Part shown: in pieces, positions 39,001 through 53,013 of the stretch
Position numbering within the stretch: position 1 is the first letter of the stretch
Layout: each line of letters starts with the position of its first letter
Source: Monosporascus cannonballus
Lineage: Eukaryota > Ascomycota > Sordariomycetes > Xylariales
NCBI GenBank assembly: GCA_004154925.1
Contig: QJNS01000170.1
Span: forward strand, 62,001 to 126,000
DNA length: 64,000 nucleotides
Direction of reading: 5' to 3'
The notes under the pieces: generated by a model
Seen by the model: only the letters and a program-made list of their open reading frames with translations
Told to the model about the DNA's origin: nothing
Databases searched by the model: none
Made by a program: the position numbers and the translations under genes

Positions 39001-39637
39001 GCGCTTTACCAGCATTTATAACTAATACTTTTCGTTACCAGCAACCAAGCAATATTTGATCGTTTTTTTCTAGACGGCGATTTAGGCGTTATTTTATTAT
39101 TGCAAAATTAATATCGCGTTATTACGGAATATACGTTTCGGTATACTTACGGCGTTGCCCGCGGAATAAAGGTTATAAACTTACATTAATGCCCGCCGAG
39201 CGGCAACCTACGCAAAATAATCGATTTTGCCCTTTTGTAAGTAATATTAAAGGCGTAACAGTAACCAAGAAATAATATTAATTTTTCTTTCGCGTCCGTC
39301 GAACCGAACGCGGTACGGTAAATCCTTTCGGCCGCTCCGAAGGCGGTATAAAATCGGAATACCGCCTTATAAAATTCCCGACGAAAACTATTAAGGTACG
39401 CATACGTCGTCGTTTTTGCGGTTAACGTCGAAGTAGAAACCCACCCAGTGAAAAAGGGTATCTAAATTCAGGGAATCGCCCTAGACGTCTTCCGCCGGTT
39501 ATACGTCAAGGAATTAGCATAATAATAATACCCCATAAACGCGACGTTAATACTATAACGCGTATAACTTATTAATTAATATGCCTTTTAGCACTTAATA
39601 CAAAGTATATATTTTGCTATTGCGGTAAATACCAAAC

Positions 39638-40080
39638 TGTGACGAACTAGGGGTTTAACCAACTATTAAACCTTAGTCGTACGGGTTTATGTTGGCAGGA
39701 GTATCGTGGGAATCTGAGCAATAGATACAGTAATCGTGTCACGTCTCGTAATTCCAAAGGTGCCTTGGATAACGATGTTATATTGCAAACGATTGGTATT
39801 GGTGAGTATTGCAAGCTGAAGCTATCTAAACTATGGAAATAATGAACGTATATATCCTTCTCCTGGCTCAAGGTCCTCACCACGGCTCAACGACACTTCT
39901 CTGGTTGAGTCCCCTTGAGCCCCTTTGAGCCTCTTCTGGTGCTCAATCCGGCTCAAGCCCTTTTGACCAATCAGGGCCCTTAAATCTTTTGAACCAGTTA
40001 CGTGACCTCTTGGCTGGGTCGGGGTCTGGCTCTTCAGGATCCCGACCGTTTCCAGGAGCCAAGACCGTTAGGTCATAACA
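39638..40080 (-). repeat. Solo LTR of Gypsy family A, nearly free of RIP
   Basis: 443 bp, plus strand TGTGACGAACTAGGGG to TTAGGTCATAACA, flanked by CAAAC on both sides (39633-39637 and 40081-40085). It lies inside Gypsy-C. The 3' half matches all other family A LTRs. The U3 half is GC-balanced and full of GGCTCAA/TTGAGCC repeats in both orientations (39865-39965) that can form hairpins. No internal element sequence is present, so it formed by recombination between two LTRs. Its composition contrasts sharply with its surroundings. Confidence 0.92.
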
Positions 40081-40618
40081 CAAACGATAATAAAAAAAAT
40101 ATATTTTTAATATCGGGATTATAATTAAAAAGAACATATTTAAAATAAATTATATATGGCAGTTTTATATTAACGGGCGTTATGTAAGTAATATAAGATC
40201 GGGAAAATATCGTTACGATAACAAAAAAGAATTACAAAACGGGAAATAAAAGAATATTATAAAAATAACGAAAAAATAAAGAAAAGAAATTAAACGAAAA
40301 CCTATTATTTATATCGCGAAAGAAATAAAGGTAAATATGCGGCAAAATCCAATCGGACCAATAATATCCCGTACGACGACATTACCATTTCCGTGCCGGA
40401 ACTAGCGTTATGTATTTTTTGCATAATATCTCGCCATCCGCCTATTAGTACGGCCCTACTTCGGCTATACCGCGCGTACGTTATACCAATATTACGACGC
40501 TTTATAATGCCTAATACGCCACCAGCTAGCTAAGGTTTAAGTTCGGAAAAGGGCATTTATGTTTTTCATTTTTTCTTTTATACAGTTAGAGATAATTGCC
40601 TTACGAAAAAAGGGCTAT

Positions 40619-40768
40619 TATTACGGCATTAGCAAAGCGGCTTATTTAAGCCGCCGTTTCGCTATATATATATAAGCGTTATGCGCTTATTAAATAGCTT
40701 GCTTTTTTTTTCCTCGTGCAATAACAGAATATCTTTCAGAAATCCAAGAGAAGTATAGCGCCGTGACA
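40619..40768 (+). repeat. 3' LTR of Gypsy-C
   Basis: 150 bp, TATTACGGCATTAGC (mutated TG start) to AGCGCCGTGACA. It aligns end to end with 32932-33079, including the GCTATATATATAT tract. Confidence 0.9.
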
Positions 40769-41194
40769 TATTATTATATTTAAAACCTTTTTTAACAGTT
40801 TGTTTAAATATTTTTAAACCTCGTTATATTATAATCTTTTATAAATAAATTGTTTTTAAAGTGTTTCGAATTTATCGATTTTTATTTATATTTTTTCATA
40901 GAATACGTTATGTTATTATATTTATTGTTTTCGTCGATATACTTATTTTGTACATTTTAATAAGCTTTTTTAGTTAAGTTGCATTTTCTATTTTATGAAG
41001 TAAATTATTTTTTCGTACTATATATAATATCTTAATTAGCTTTTTGTAATTTGTTATTTTTTAATACAAATTCTGAATAAATTATTAAATATTTTTTAAA
41101 ATACAATTTGTTAAAGTTTATAATAAATATTGTATGAAAATAAAGATTTATAATGGTTTTTTGGTAATATTCTTTTTAATATATACTAGATTAA

Positions 41195-41624
41195 TGTTAT
41201 AACCTAACGGCCTTGGCCCTTTACGGACGGTCGGGCTCTTAGGAAAATCCAGCCCCGACCTACGCCAAGAGGCTATATGACCGGCTTAATAAGCTTAAAC
41301 GTTATTATTGGCTTAAGGATATTAGTCTAATTAAGCCAGAAAGGGCCTAAAAAACTTTAAAAGAACTTAACTAATTAAATACCTTTAAGCTAATCTAAGA
41401 TATTTTAAGCGGAAATAAAATATATATTTTTATTATTTCTATAATTTAAATAATACCAGCTTATAATACTTATTCATATTAATCGTTTATAATACGATTT
41501 TCATACCTTGATATGAAAAAATATAATTAAATTATGTTATTATTATAAAGTTTTATAATAGGTTTGCTAACATAAACCTATACGATTAAGGTTTAAAAAT
41601 TAATTAAACCGTTTAGCTATTATA
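41195..41624 (+). repeat. 5' LTR of Gypsy copy 2
   Basis: 430 bp, starting TGTTATAACCTAACGGCC and ending GTTTAGCTATTATA. The first half (CGACCTACGCCAAG and TTAAGC repeats) is specific to this LTR subtype; the second half is common to family A. Confidence 0.88.
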
Positions 41625-44600
41625 TGTTTCAATTTTTTATTTAATAATACCGTTAAATTTTAAGCAATATCGCCGACGATATATTTACCGGTAAGCAGCC
41701 CGAACAACCCATTTTCCAGGTCCCTGATTACCCGGATATTAGAATGGAATCTGAAAAGAAAAAGAAAAATTTCGCCTTTTTTGCGAAGAAGTTTTCCGAC
41801 AACTGCATATTATAAACGAATGCATTTTCGTACTTAAGAAAAATAATAATGATTTTACGATATTCCTTTAAGCCGTTTATAAAAAGTTTAAGGATAAAAA
41901 AAAGCTCTTAAAACCGAAAAGCCTTTTCAAATAAGCTAAGTTATTCAGCTAAATTTTACTAAGGAACTAAAGTTTTTTTTAAGTTTTTTAAGCTAGAACT
42001 TTTCGACGGAACCTTAATTAAGTTATAATTATTCTTAAGTTAATGCCGAATATATTTTAGGTATTTTCCTATTCGATTTATTATATTTATTATATAAGTC
42101 GAATTTGTAATTAAACGATTTATTAAACACGCGGTTATTTAATTGAAGCTTATTATAAAAAATACATTATTTTATTAATTAGGAAATAGAACTTAATGGT
42201 TATGTAAATTTATAACGATTACGAATAATTTAAATAAATATTGACGAAAGTTTTTAAAAAATAAACAAAAATTAAAAGCTAAAATATAAATTTAATAATT
42301 ATAATAAAAGAATTAATATTTAATTACGGAAATACGTTAATTTGATTAATAATAAAATTAAACTGGGGATAAAAATATTAATAACTAAATTTCTCGATAA
42401 TTTAAAAAAAAATCAAAAGCCTTTTTAAGTTTAACTGGCCTCATTATTTATCGGATTATATCGTTATAATAATTAAAATCCACAACTAATAATACGTATG
42501 GCATATTAAAGGTATTCAATGAAAGAATAATAATAAACCCCGATATACAGCTAATATTTACATTTCCCGACGTAATAATATTTTTTACGAAACGGAATTA
42601 AGGCCTATAGAATTAGGAGTTATTTATAAAAAGGATTAAAGCTAAACGAAATATTATAATTATAATAAAATGGGACATAAGGCAGTATAATATAAAGTAC
42701 TTAAAAAATCCCGTTAAGATAATTGGAAACCTATATTTAAGGGATAATTTAGAAAAAATACGAAAAACGGAAGTAAATTTATTAATATGATTTAACCGAA
42801 GTATATACCAGGTTTCTTATGGCGAAAAGTGTAATAAGGAATGTAAAAAGCCAAAATACTAATTTAATAAATATCGCAAATATAATAAAAAATATTATTA
42901 ATATAATTACACGAATATTAGACCTAAACAGAAAGGATCTGTTCCGGAACCCTTAATTAATATGGCAAAATACATATTATATATTATTAACGACAGAAAT
43001 ATCCCAATTACAAAAAAGGAAAACAATATATTTATGGACAGATTACTCGTATATATTATAAAAGATTTAATTTTTTAAACCATACGGGAAATAAGAAAAA
43101 CGATAAATAATAATATTAATATTTTCGATTTATAACCCCAAGAAATATTTAATAACTGGCCGAAATAAAAAGTTGGCCCGAAAAAATGTAATATCCGTAA
43201 AAAAGAACCTTTTTTAATATTTTTAATGATATAACTACTAAACGAAAAAAAAAATTAATTTAGCGCATAATAAAAAATTACTGCTAGAAAATTATAACGG
43301 ATTTGAATTTTTAATTAACATTTATTACACACACTTACGAAAAAAGGTTATTACGGAAAAAATACGTAAATTTACAAAAAAGTATTAAAACAATAATTAA
43401 AGTAATGTATAATAAAATATAATCGCGAATATAAAAAATTAATTTACATAATAAGGAGAAAAATTAAAACAGAATTAAAAGTAATTGATATAACTTAGAG
43501 GAATAATACGCCGGCAACAGCGAAAAATGTAATAACTTAACGCGTTACATAAAGAAATATAAATAAAGTTTTACAAATTCGAATAAAAGTTAAAAAAAAA
43601 GGTTATTTAAAAGAGAGCCGTAGAATAACGACACCTAAGGAAATTAAAAAGAACGTTCGAGAAAAACATTAAACGTAACGATAAAAACCGTTAATAACCT
43701 TATTATTCTAGATATACAAATCGGAACATATTGGTATACCGTAATAGTGGATTACGAAACTTTGGGCGGGAATTATATTGTACAACATATAATTAATAAG
43801 TTTAAATTATTATAGAGATATAAATTAAAACCTTATATAACAACAAATGCTAAAAGTTAAACATTTGCTCACGATACTAAAAAGATTATATACGAAATTA
43901 TTTATTTCGAAATTTTTATCTAAGGACGATATTAAATAATTAATTTCGATATTATTTTACTTAAATATTACGATATAATTTTAGGATTATTATGAATACG
44001 TAATATGGAAATTGAATTAACGAAAAAACTGGTTAAGTAAAATTTATTTAATTTCTTATTAATAAACGAAAAACAAAAAATTATAATCTTCACATTCGAT
44101 CGATAATAATAACGAATATAAGGATAAAAGTAGGACAAACACGTTATTACTTAAAAGGACAAAATATAAAAAAACGGGCATTAAAGAAGAATACGACGTA
44201 TCGTTATTATCATTAAAACAAAATTAAAGTAATTAAATAATAATTTAAAATAATGACTTAAAAAGTTAGAAAATCTGAATAATATATTATTATAATACCA
44301 TAGATATAAGCAGCTTTTTAGAAAAATATTTGATACGAAATTATTAAAACGTAACGAATGGGATTATAACATGATTTTTAAAAAAAAATCTTCAACGAAG
44401 TTTTACCTTATTTACAACTTTAACGCAAACAAATTACGCATTTTTAGAAACTATCTGGAAAATCGGTAACAGAAAGGATGGATTTGATTTTCGAAATTAT
44501 TAGCAAGATATCTTTTATTTTTTATTCTTACAAAATAAAAAAAGGAAGATTTATAATTAATTATTGATAATTAAATAATATTACCGTTAAAGATCGAAGA

Positions 44601-45742
44601 GTATAACCCGAAATTACGGAGATAAAAAACCGATATACCGAATTAAAGAATTTATAATATTTGATTTTAAAAATAAATATAACTTTATTAAGATTAAAAA
44701 AATACAAATGGAAAATACCATTTAAAACGAAATACGGATTATTTAAATATTTAGTCATATTAATAGAACTTACGAACGTGCCAATAACTTTTTAACGGAT
44801 AATAAAATATATGTTACGAAAATATTTCGATATTTTCGTCGTTTGCTATCTTGATAATATTTTCATTTTCTTAATAACGGAAAAAGCATATTTAAAATAC
44901 GTTTATAAAATTTTTAAAGTTTTATAAAACATAAGGTAATTTATTAACGCCGAAAGAAGTTAAATTAATAAATAAGAAATGGAATATCTGAGACATATTA
45001 TTATTCTAGGACATATTAAAATAAATCTTAAAAAATCGTTATAATTTTAAAATAGCAAACGTTAATAATAATGAAGGAAATTTAGGTATTTCTTGGATTC
45101 GCCAATTATTACAGGAAATTTATTCGAAATTTTAATAAAATAATTATATCTTTAATAAAATTTACGAAAAGAAAAGTTGAAATAAACGCCAAATACGGAA
45201 AAAAGGTTTTAAAAATTAAAAAAAGTAATTATTAGTAGATTAATATTAATTATGTACGATTTAAAGAATTTTGTTAAACTAAAAATTAATATTTCGAATT
45301 ACGTATTAAACGTAATAATTGGATAACAAAATAATTAAAGTAAATTATATCTTATTATATTCTTTTTATATAAGTTACAAAAACCGTACTTAATTATAGT
45401 ATTCCAAATAAGGAATTTATAACTGTTATTATGATATTCCGAGCATTTAGGTATTTTTTAAAAGGAAGTTTATATTATGTGAAAGTGTATCCGGATTATT
45501 AAAATTTTACCCCATTTACTACGACCAGGGAATTTACCGGACGATAATTTCGTTATGCGAAAAAATTGGCGAATTTGAACTTCGTTATTTTTTATAGGAA
45601 AAATTTAGAAAATGGTAAAGCAAATACCTTATGCAAACGACTAAACCTTGACGAAAAATTAGGTAAAATTAGCTATATAATGTTCGATATTATTAAAAAA
45701 AGATATTCACGTTTACGATAAATTGCGGTAATTCGAATAGTA

Positions 45743-47640
45743 AGGCGACCCCTTCACCAACGCCCCATCTTATCAACGCGCCACCCCATAACCGCGTTGC
45801 GCGTTAATCCATTTACTAATTTCTTTCTCTATAAAATACTTCTTAATAACGCTTTTAAAAATTGAAAAAATTACCTTTTTATTTACCAAAATCTGCGCTT
45901 TCGAACGATATACAGCTTTCGGCTTAATTCCGTACGGCGCGAACGATTAAAAAGGTAAAGCATAAAAAATCTTTACGTTCAACGTTTAAGGGCTACCAGG
46001 TTAACAAATAATATATATTACGCCGTATCTAAAATATGCCGATAAAACAACAGGTTAATAAGGTTCGTTAAAATTATTATAAATTCAAAAGGAAGCTTTA
46101 GCTTATTAGGTTATCGTATAAAGTTAATTAAGTTATGCGCTATTTTATTTACGATTTCGTTTATATGCATAACGCGTTTTAATTAATAACGGTAACCTTA
46201 AACGCCTAAGAAAAGGATAGGTAACCCGATTTTTCCGTCGCCACCTTGAAATTAGAATTTTTAAGGGTACGGCGATCGATTATAAATATTTAAATAACGT
46301 TTCGCTTTGCCGGAAGTTAAGGTTATTAAGTAAAAAAACCGATATAACGCAAATAAGATCGGAATAATAGAAAATATGGGTAAAAACTTTTTCGTTTTCG
46401 GAAAAGCCTTTAAGAAACGTATCTTTTTGAAAGATACGTCCAAAAAAAGGTGGATTATTATAATCGCGTATATTAATATTAACGGACATTCGTTATTACC
46501 TTTCGTAATCTTTAACGGCATTAACGTATAATAATAATGGTTTTCTAGTTCGGGCAATAAAGTATACGAAAGCTGGTATTTTACCACTTTAAACAACGGT
46601 TAGACGAATACCGAAATTAGCTTAAAGTGGCTTTGCGAAATTTTTATCCTTTATACCAAGCTCGAGGACCCGGACGAATAAAGGCTATTGGTAATCGACG
46701 GCCATAATAACTATACTACCAAGGAATTTATGTGGATATGCCTTTAGAACAAAATATATATCATTTTCCTACTTGCTTACGTTTTCTAAATCTTTCAGCC
46801 ATTTAATATGGGTGTATTTGCCACTTTAAAGCGGAGGCTCCGCTATTGGTTCCGCAAATGCTATTACGGGCGAATTTCCGAAGCTATTAATAAAACCGAT
46901 TTCTTTTAGGTGTTTTTGCAGGCGTAGAAAAAGGTTATAATAATTTTGAAATATATTATAAAAGGTTAAAAAATAACAGGTTTAGGTTTTATTAATAAGT
47001 TAAAAATGTTAAATAATAAGTACGTTAAAGAAAGAGGGGCGATAAAAAATATACCCGCCTCAGGTTTAATTCTTACCTTAAAACATTTTGATTTTTTTGC
47101 CCAGATGGCTGCTTTAAGTGTTAAAATACCTAAATTATATAAGGAATTAATCCGGCTCGAAAAATACCTGGTAGAAATTAATTTAACGTACGGAAATTTT
47201 ACCGTACGCCTTTTGTTCCGCAAGTTCGCCAAGGCCCTTAACGGTAAAATTACTAAGCTTTCCGCCGCCGAAATTTATAATAATTAATTAATTGCAGCCC
47301 TTAAAAAAGCGAAGCCTAAAGTACGTAAAAAGGTAAAGCCTAAGCCAAATAAGGATTTCGTAAAAATAATCTCGGTTAAGAAGGTAAAGATAGGGCTAAA
47401 AGCCCTTACGAAAAGAGGTTCCACCGTCATTCGGCGAAATTAATAGCAAAACGAGCCTTTCGAAAGCAAAAAAAAAGGGAGAAGGAAACGGATTGTATCG
47501 TTATACGTATACGTGAATTTGGAATTAATTAATTAAGTGGTTGTTAAGATATTATTATATATACTGAAGAGTTGTGTTGGCGATAGCTTCAAAATTGGGT
47601 GGCGCGTTAAGGGAATGGGGCGTTGGTGAGGGGGTCGCTT
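45743..47640 (+). mobile_element. Fot1/pogo-type Tc1-mariner DNA transposon, nested in copy 2
   Basis: 1898 bp with 44-bp terminal inverted repeats (45743-45786, starting AGGCGACCCC; 47597-47640, ending GGGGTCGCTT) and a TA duplication (45741-45742, 47641-47642). Host integrase sequence continues on both sides. The ends and the last third are clearly GC-richer than the surrounding Gypsy, so it is a late arrival or only mildly mutated. Confidence 0.92.
46350..47450 (+). pseudogene. Fot1-type DDE transposase, RIP-inactivated
   Basis: The plus frame reads RWIIIIAYINI, then GHSLLPFVIFNG, then ESWYFTTLNNG followed by a stop exactly where relatives have Trp (TGG->TAG). Next come LKWLCEIF, the catalytic Asp block RLLVIDGHNN, and FQPFNMGVFATLKRR, matching the QPLDVGVF block of Fot1/CENP-B-like transposases. 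The frame then stays open from 47006 to 47287 (a basic, lysine-rich C-terminus). The first catalytic Asp region and the N-terminal helix-turn-helix are too mutated to place with confidence. The minus-strand open frames at 46261-46596 and 46966-47232 are shadows of this gene. Confidence 0.85.
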
Positions 47641-47802
47641 TACGTTTTAATATATATCAAAAGATCCAGCAACCTAACGATAATTTCCCAAAAAACCAAA
47701 GAATAAATAGGATATAAATTCCAAAAAAATATTAAAAAGATTTAATACGCAATATATACGAATATTAGTTGTACGGATATTTAAAGAATTACAAAGCCTT
47801 AC

Positions 47803-47992
47803 TGTAACGGGCACAATACGTAGGTTGAACGGAGGCACGGCCCAACAAAGGTTTATATTCAAGGTGAGAAGGGAAAGGGAGAAATAGCTAGCCACCAGCG
47901 AGGTAACTGCTCCTTATATACATATGGGTAAGTTCGGGCTAAGAAGTTCGCTCCGTAAGCCCGAGCTGCCCTATAGGTTTTAGCCTATAATA
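47803..47992 (-). repeat. 3' LTR of Gypsy-B
   Basis: 190 bp, plus strand TGTAACGGGCACAATACG to TAGCCTATAATA. Internal blocks CGGCCCAACAAAGG, CTAGCCACCAGCGAGG and AAGCCCGAGCTGCCC are shared with the right LTR. GGGCT...AGCCC pairs could form a stem. Confidence 0.9.
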
Positions 47993-50900
47993 TCACCTCT
48001 TTTCTCGCCTTTAGGGAATAACGAGATTACGGCGAAGCGGCGACAGCTTTGCTTATACCTTTGTCCTTTTATCTTTATTTGTACTTTTACGTTTTCGCCG
48101 ACCCCGTTTCCGTTTCCGAATAACCTTTCGAAATTACTATATAAATTTTATACCGGTTCGGCATAACCTGCCTATTTTACGAATAATCTTTTTCGATAAT
48201 TATAATTTATGTACTTATTTTCGGCCTTTAATATATATTTTATTATATATTCTTTTTTTAATAATATCGGTAATAATTAATTATTATTTAATATTTAATT
48301 AAGAAATAGATTTTTTTATTATTAACTTTAAAAAGTTTACGTCGAATTTCGAATATATTTCTGACGGTATATTTAATTTTACGGTATTATACGGCGTAAT
48401 TACCGTAGTTTTATATTTAATATATATTTAAAATAACTGTTTAAATAATTATAAAATAATTACGTTTTTTAAATTTAATTATATTTAATTGTTTAATTCG
48501 AAATATAATATTGATTTCCTAAAGATATTAATTAATTATTTTATTTAGGCCTAAATTAACATTATAATAATTTATATAAATTTTATATTTTTTCGTAATT
48601 TTTTAATTAAATTAATAATTTTTTTATTTTGGAAATTAAATAAGAAATTATCGGTATTTTGTTAATAAGTTTTATATTATATTTATAAATTAAAAAAAAG
48701 TTTATTATTAACGAAAAATTTTTATCGTTAAAAGTTAATTATATTGCCGGGAAAAGCTTAACTTAATTATATTACACGTAACTTATAAAATAACGAAAAT
48801 ATGCAAAAACTTTTTAATTAATTTTTCCCCTAATTTTGTCCGTTTAAAAATAAAAAAATATGTTAAGTTATTATTATATATTTATTAGGTCGCATAAATA
48901 AATCCAGAATTTATTCGTTTAATTATTTTTTTTAAATATTAATGTTAAAGAAAATTATAATATTTTTAATATTAAGTAATAAAACGTTAAATGTACGTTT
49001 CCGTATTAATATTAAATACTAATTTTAAAATAACCGTTTTTATTAAATGCTTATAAAATATTATAAAAAAATAAGGATTTCTTTTTTGTTTTACCGGTAA
49101 ATCGATTATAAAGTTTACCGAAAAATATAAATAAAATCGGTTTAGAATAACTAAGGACCGTAAGAACCTTTTTTCATTTTTTTATACGTATAATTTATTA
49201 TGTACGTTATAATTACGGCAAAAACGGCATATATTTTAAGTTTGTTCCAGGTAATAATTATTACAGATTAATATTATTAATATTACGTTTTTTTTAAAAA
49301 GCCGATAATATAGAAATCGTATTTCCGTTAGGTTCATAATATTCGGAACGGTTTTTAAATAAGGACTTAAGTACGTTTTTTAAATTACAAACGATTTTTG
49401 AAATCGAAAAAATATTCCGTTGTAAAAGCTTTTACCGTATTTATAATTAAGGGAAAATTATGTAATTTCTGGGCTACGGCGGCGTATGCCATATTTAAGG
49501 TTTTACTTTTAATAACTTTTAAGTCCTATATTTTTTAAAGGTTTTTTCGAAAAATATTTTTTGCCGGAAAATATAATTAGTTATTCGTTATTATTTCGTT
49601 TTAGATAAATTGCGGCTATTAGGATTTTTTGGATCCGTATTAATTTATTAAATAATTATTTTTTCTGAATTTACCGGGCTATCCGCTTTTTAAATTTAAT
49701 ATTTTTTTCGCCCCGAAATACGGTTTATAATTTATAAAATATAATATTAAATGAATTTATTAACTTATTAAAATAATATTTAAGTATGAAATTAAAAGCA
49801 AATAGGAAACCGGTTTATCGAATTTACTTTTTAATAAATTCGTAAATATTTATAAAATATTAAAAATTCGTATAATTTATTAAGATTACAAAAGGGTTAA
49901 TTAATTTTTAAAGTTTTTTTATTCCGTTAACGTTTTAATAATAATTAATAACTTTTTATTGTATATTTCGTAATTATATTTAGCTAATAATAATATTTTT
50001 TAAAAAATACATAATTAGTCGTAAACGTTTTAATAAATCGAATTAGGATAAATATTTTTCAACTGTTTAACCGGAATAATTTGCCTTTATTACCGTTTTT
50101 TGAGAGGTTTTAACATGTAAAAATAAATATTATAATAAAAAGTTTTTTAATTTAGTTGAAAATCTGTTATTTTTGATTTTTTTAGCGGAAAGGGGTTTTT
50201 TTTTAGTTAATCGTAAAAGGGGAACCGTTATCCCGTTAAAATCTTTTATAAATATTCGGTAAAAGTTGGCGAACCCGATAAAGTTTTTAACCTTTTTTAC
50301 GTTAGTAAAGGCCTTTTATTCTTGAATAACGGCTATTTTTTTAAAATTAATTTTTAAGCTTATATTTATTTCGGTAATAAATTTTAAGTACTTTGATTTT
50401 TGGATTACGAATTTATATTTATCTGGGTCCAGTTTTAATTTTGCTTTTGCCAAACGGCAAAATATCAATTTAACCTTAGTTATATAGTTAATTCGAAAAC
50501 CGGATACATAAATTTATATATATAAAGCAAAAGTTATTAAAATAAAGTTTTAACATAATATTAATATAACGTTAAAAGGTAACCGATGTATTATTAAGGC
50601 CGAATAAGCATATTAATTATTTAAAAAATCCAAGACGTATACGGAACGTAATTTTTTATTCGTTTCTTTAACGGATATATAGTCGGTAAAAGGCCGTTCG
50701 AACGTCGAATTTCGTAAATTACCGGGTTTATAATAAGGTTCGTAACGTTTCCTTTATTAACAGAAAAAGATAACGGTTTTGTTTCGTAATTTTATTTAAT
50801 TTTTTATAATTTACGTAAAACCGTAAACCCCCGTTAAACTTTTATATAAATAATACCGGGGTATTTATAAAAAAATTATTAATTTAAATTTAATTTTTGT

Positions 50901-53013
50901 TGAATAAGTTTGTAAATATCTTATATAAAACCAATAATTTTTTTTAATATCTTATATAAAAGTTTTTATAAAATTATTTTTTTAACCCGAAATATTAATT
51001 TCCAGATTTATTATAACATTATTATTATTATAATAACATAATAATAATAAATTTTCGTTATTTATAAAAAGGTTTCGGAATTTCCGTACCTTTTTAAGAA
51101 AACGTTCCGTTATATCTTTAAAAATTAATTATGGTTTTATTTTCACGGCTTTATTAATACCTCTTATAAATATTGCAAATGATTATATTTTATTTTTCTT
51201 ACGGCGGTTTAACCGCGTTATTACCGTTAAAATTATAGCAGTTATTAAGTAAGTTTCTTTATATTTTTATAACCGCCTTTTTAGGCGGTCCTTAAATTCT
51301 TTATCGAACCATTTTTTTCGCGTAATATAGGCGCGGTAACGTTATTTGCAAACCGGATAAACCGTTATTTCGCCTTATATATAATATTATTATATTTTAT
51401 TTAAAGAATTTCCAAAATAAAAAGATAAAATAAATTTTTAGTTACGTATTTTTAAATTTGTTTTAGGTAATTATCCAAATTTACGTTAATATAAATAATT
51501 TTTCGGATTACGGTTATTATAAATTCGTTATTTTCCGTTAATTTTAACCGATAAAATATAATAAATATATATTATAATTTCAAACGGCGGATTAACTATT
51601 AATTAAACGCGAAATACTAAATATATTTATTATCGATTAGAACGTTTATATACATAATATTATTAATTAAGGCGTCCAATATAAAAAAGATATTATTTAA
51701 TTTATTATTAATTATCTGTAACTTTCTTTATTATATCTTTTTTTATTAGCGATTTTTAATAAAGGTTATTTTTTTAAAATTTTTATTATTTAAATCGTTA
51801 TTTCCGTTAATAACATCTTATAAGCTTATTACCGTAACCTCCGTTTTAACCGGACGAAACCGTTTTGCAGATTTATATTTAAGATATTTTTAATTCGAAT
51901 AACTTGTGGCGGCATAACGGAAATATTGTTTTTTTTATTTCCGAGCTTTTCTTTCGTTATCAGAAAGTTATTTCGTATAAAGCCGGTTATCCAAACTTTT
52001 TTCCGAGCCGCCTCCGGATTAAATTTTTCGATTACCCCGTTATTAGTCCATAAGCTTGGAGATTAACGTGGTTAATTATACGACGTTTATTATAAATATA
52101 TTCCCTTAAGTATTTATTATTTAAGTTAATTTATTAATTTGGCCGATATATTATTATTAATTAATTATTCCGCTTTTTTTATTAAAATATTAAGTTATTA
52201 TTTTCTTTGCTTATATCATAATTAGGTAAAACCTTAAAACGATTAATTATTTTTTTATTTTGCATATTTAATGGTTATAATCGTCGTAAAACATATTTTT
52301 CGTAATTAACGCGTTATAAAATTATATATTAATATTAGCGTTTAAACAAATTACTTTTTTATATAAAAAAGGAAATTATCGACGTCGAAATCGTTTCGTA
52401 ATTTTTTTATTTTGAATTAATAACTAAATTATAATTATCTTTCAGTAAATATAAATATTATAATACTTAAGCAAATTATTATAAAAAAGTCGGAAATAAA
52501 CCGGTTTTTCTTTATTTTCGTACAAAATATAACAAAAAATAAACGGGACGTTTTTCTTTTTATTTTATGAAAGCTATTTTATAGGTTTACGATTTGCTTT
52601 TGCAAACGCGTTATTAAATAATAGGCTTATCGTAGGTTTTTAATGAGGCAAGTTTTATTTTATAAAGGTTTTTTTTTGTTTTCGTAAAAAGGTATTTTTT
52701 TATTTTTATTATCCAGTTAAGCAAGTTATTTATCGTTTCGTTACGGTTAAAAACTAACTTGGCAAATTCCTTTTGCTATATATTAAGTTTTTAAAGCATA
52801 TTTATAAGTAATTAATATTATAAGTTTTCCTTAATCGTTCCGGACGAGGTTGATGCTATGGGTTCGCCTATAGTTTTGTCGGTTATATTACCTTATAACT
52901 ACCTTGCTATAAGACATTTTTTGGCTTATTATTCGTAGCCAGGGTATTCTTGGGAAGCGTTTCGTTTTTATTTAATTTTCTGGAAACTATAATAAGTTGT
53001 AACCTTAAATATA

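Larger units (their letters stand above)
32932..40768 (+). mobile_element. Gypsy-C retrotransposon, full length, nested in copy 3
   Basis: A 7837-bp element, 7.4 kb without its solo-LTR insertion, flanked by TATTA (32927-32931 and 40769-40773). LTRs are short, 148 and 150 bp. The longest open piece, 35840-36037, is RT: NGIRIYVNYRSLSNITIKN then FTKFDIVTAFNYLRI, where the Asp of VDYR has become Asn. Near 36300-36450 it reads YLGRITFTDG and RFFGFANSYR. Integrase near 37560-37660 reads NFVIINKFTKIRFFVPA, where relatives have VDRxTKMxHFIP. A purine-rich ACGAAAAAAGGG precedes the 3' LTR. CpG is abundant and drift is low, so it is younger than copy 3. Confidence 0.92.

Noticed and set aside
39647..40137. 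Minus-strand open frames across the solo LTR
   Set aside because: They fall within a terminal repeat with no coding role; openness reflects the lack of RIP stops.
46261..46596. 111-codon minus-strand open frame
   Set aside because: It overlaps the plus-strand Fot1 transposase, whose DDE motifs are readable; the minus frame is open only because of base composition.
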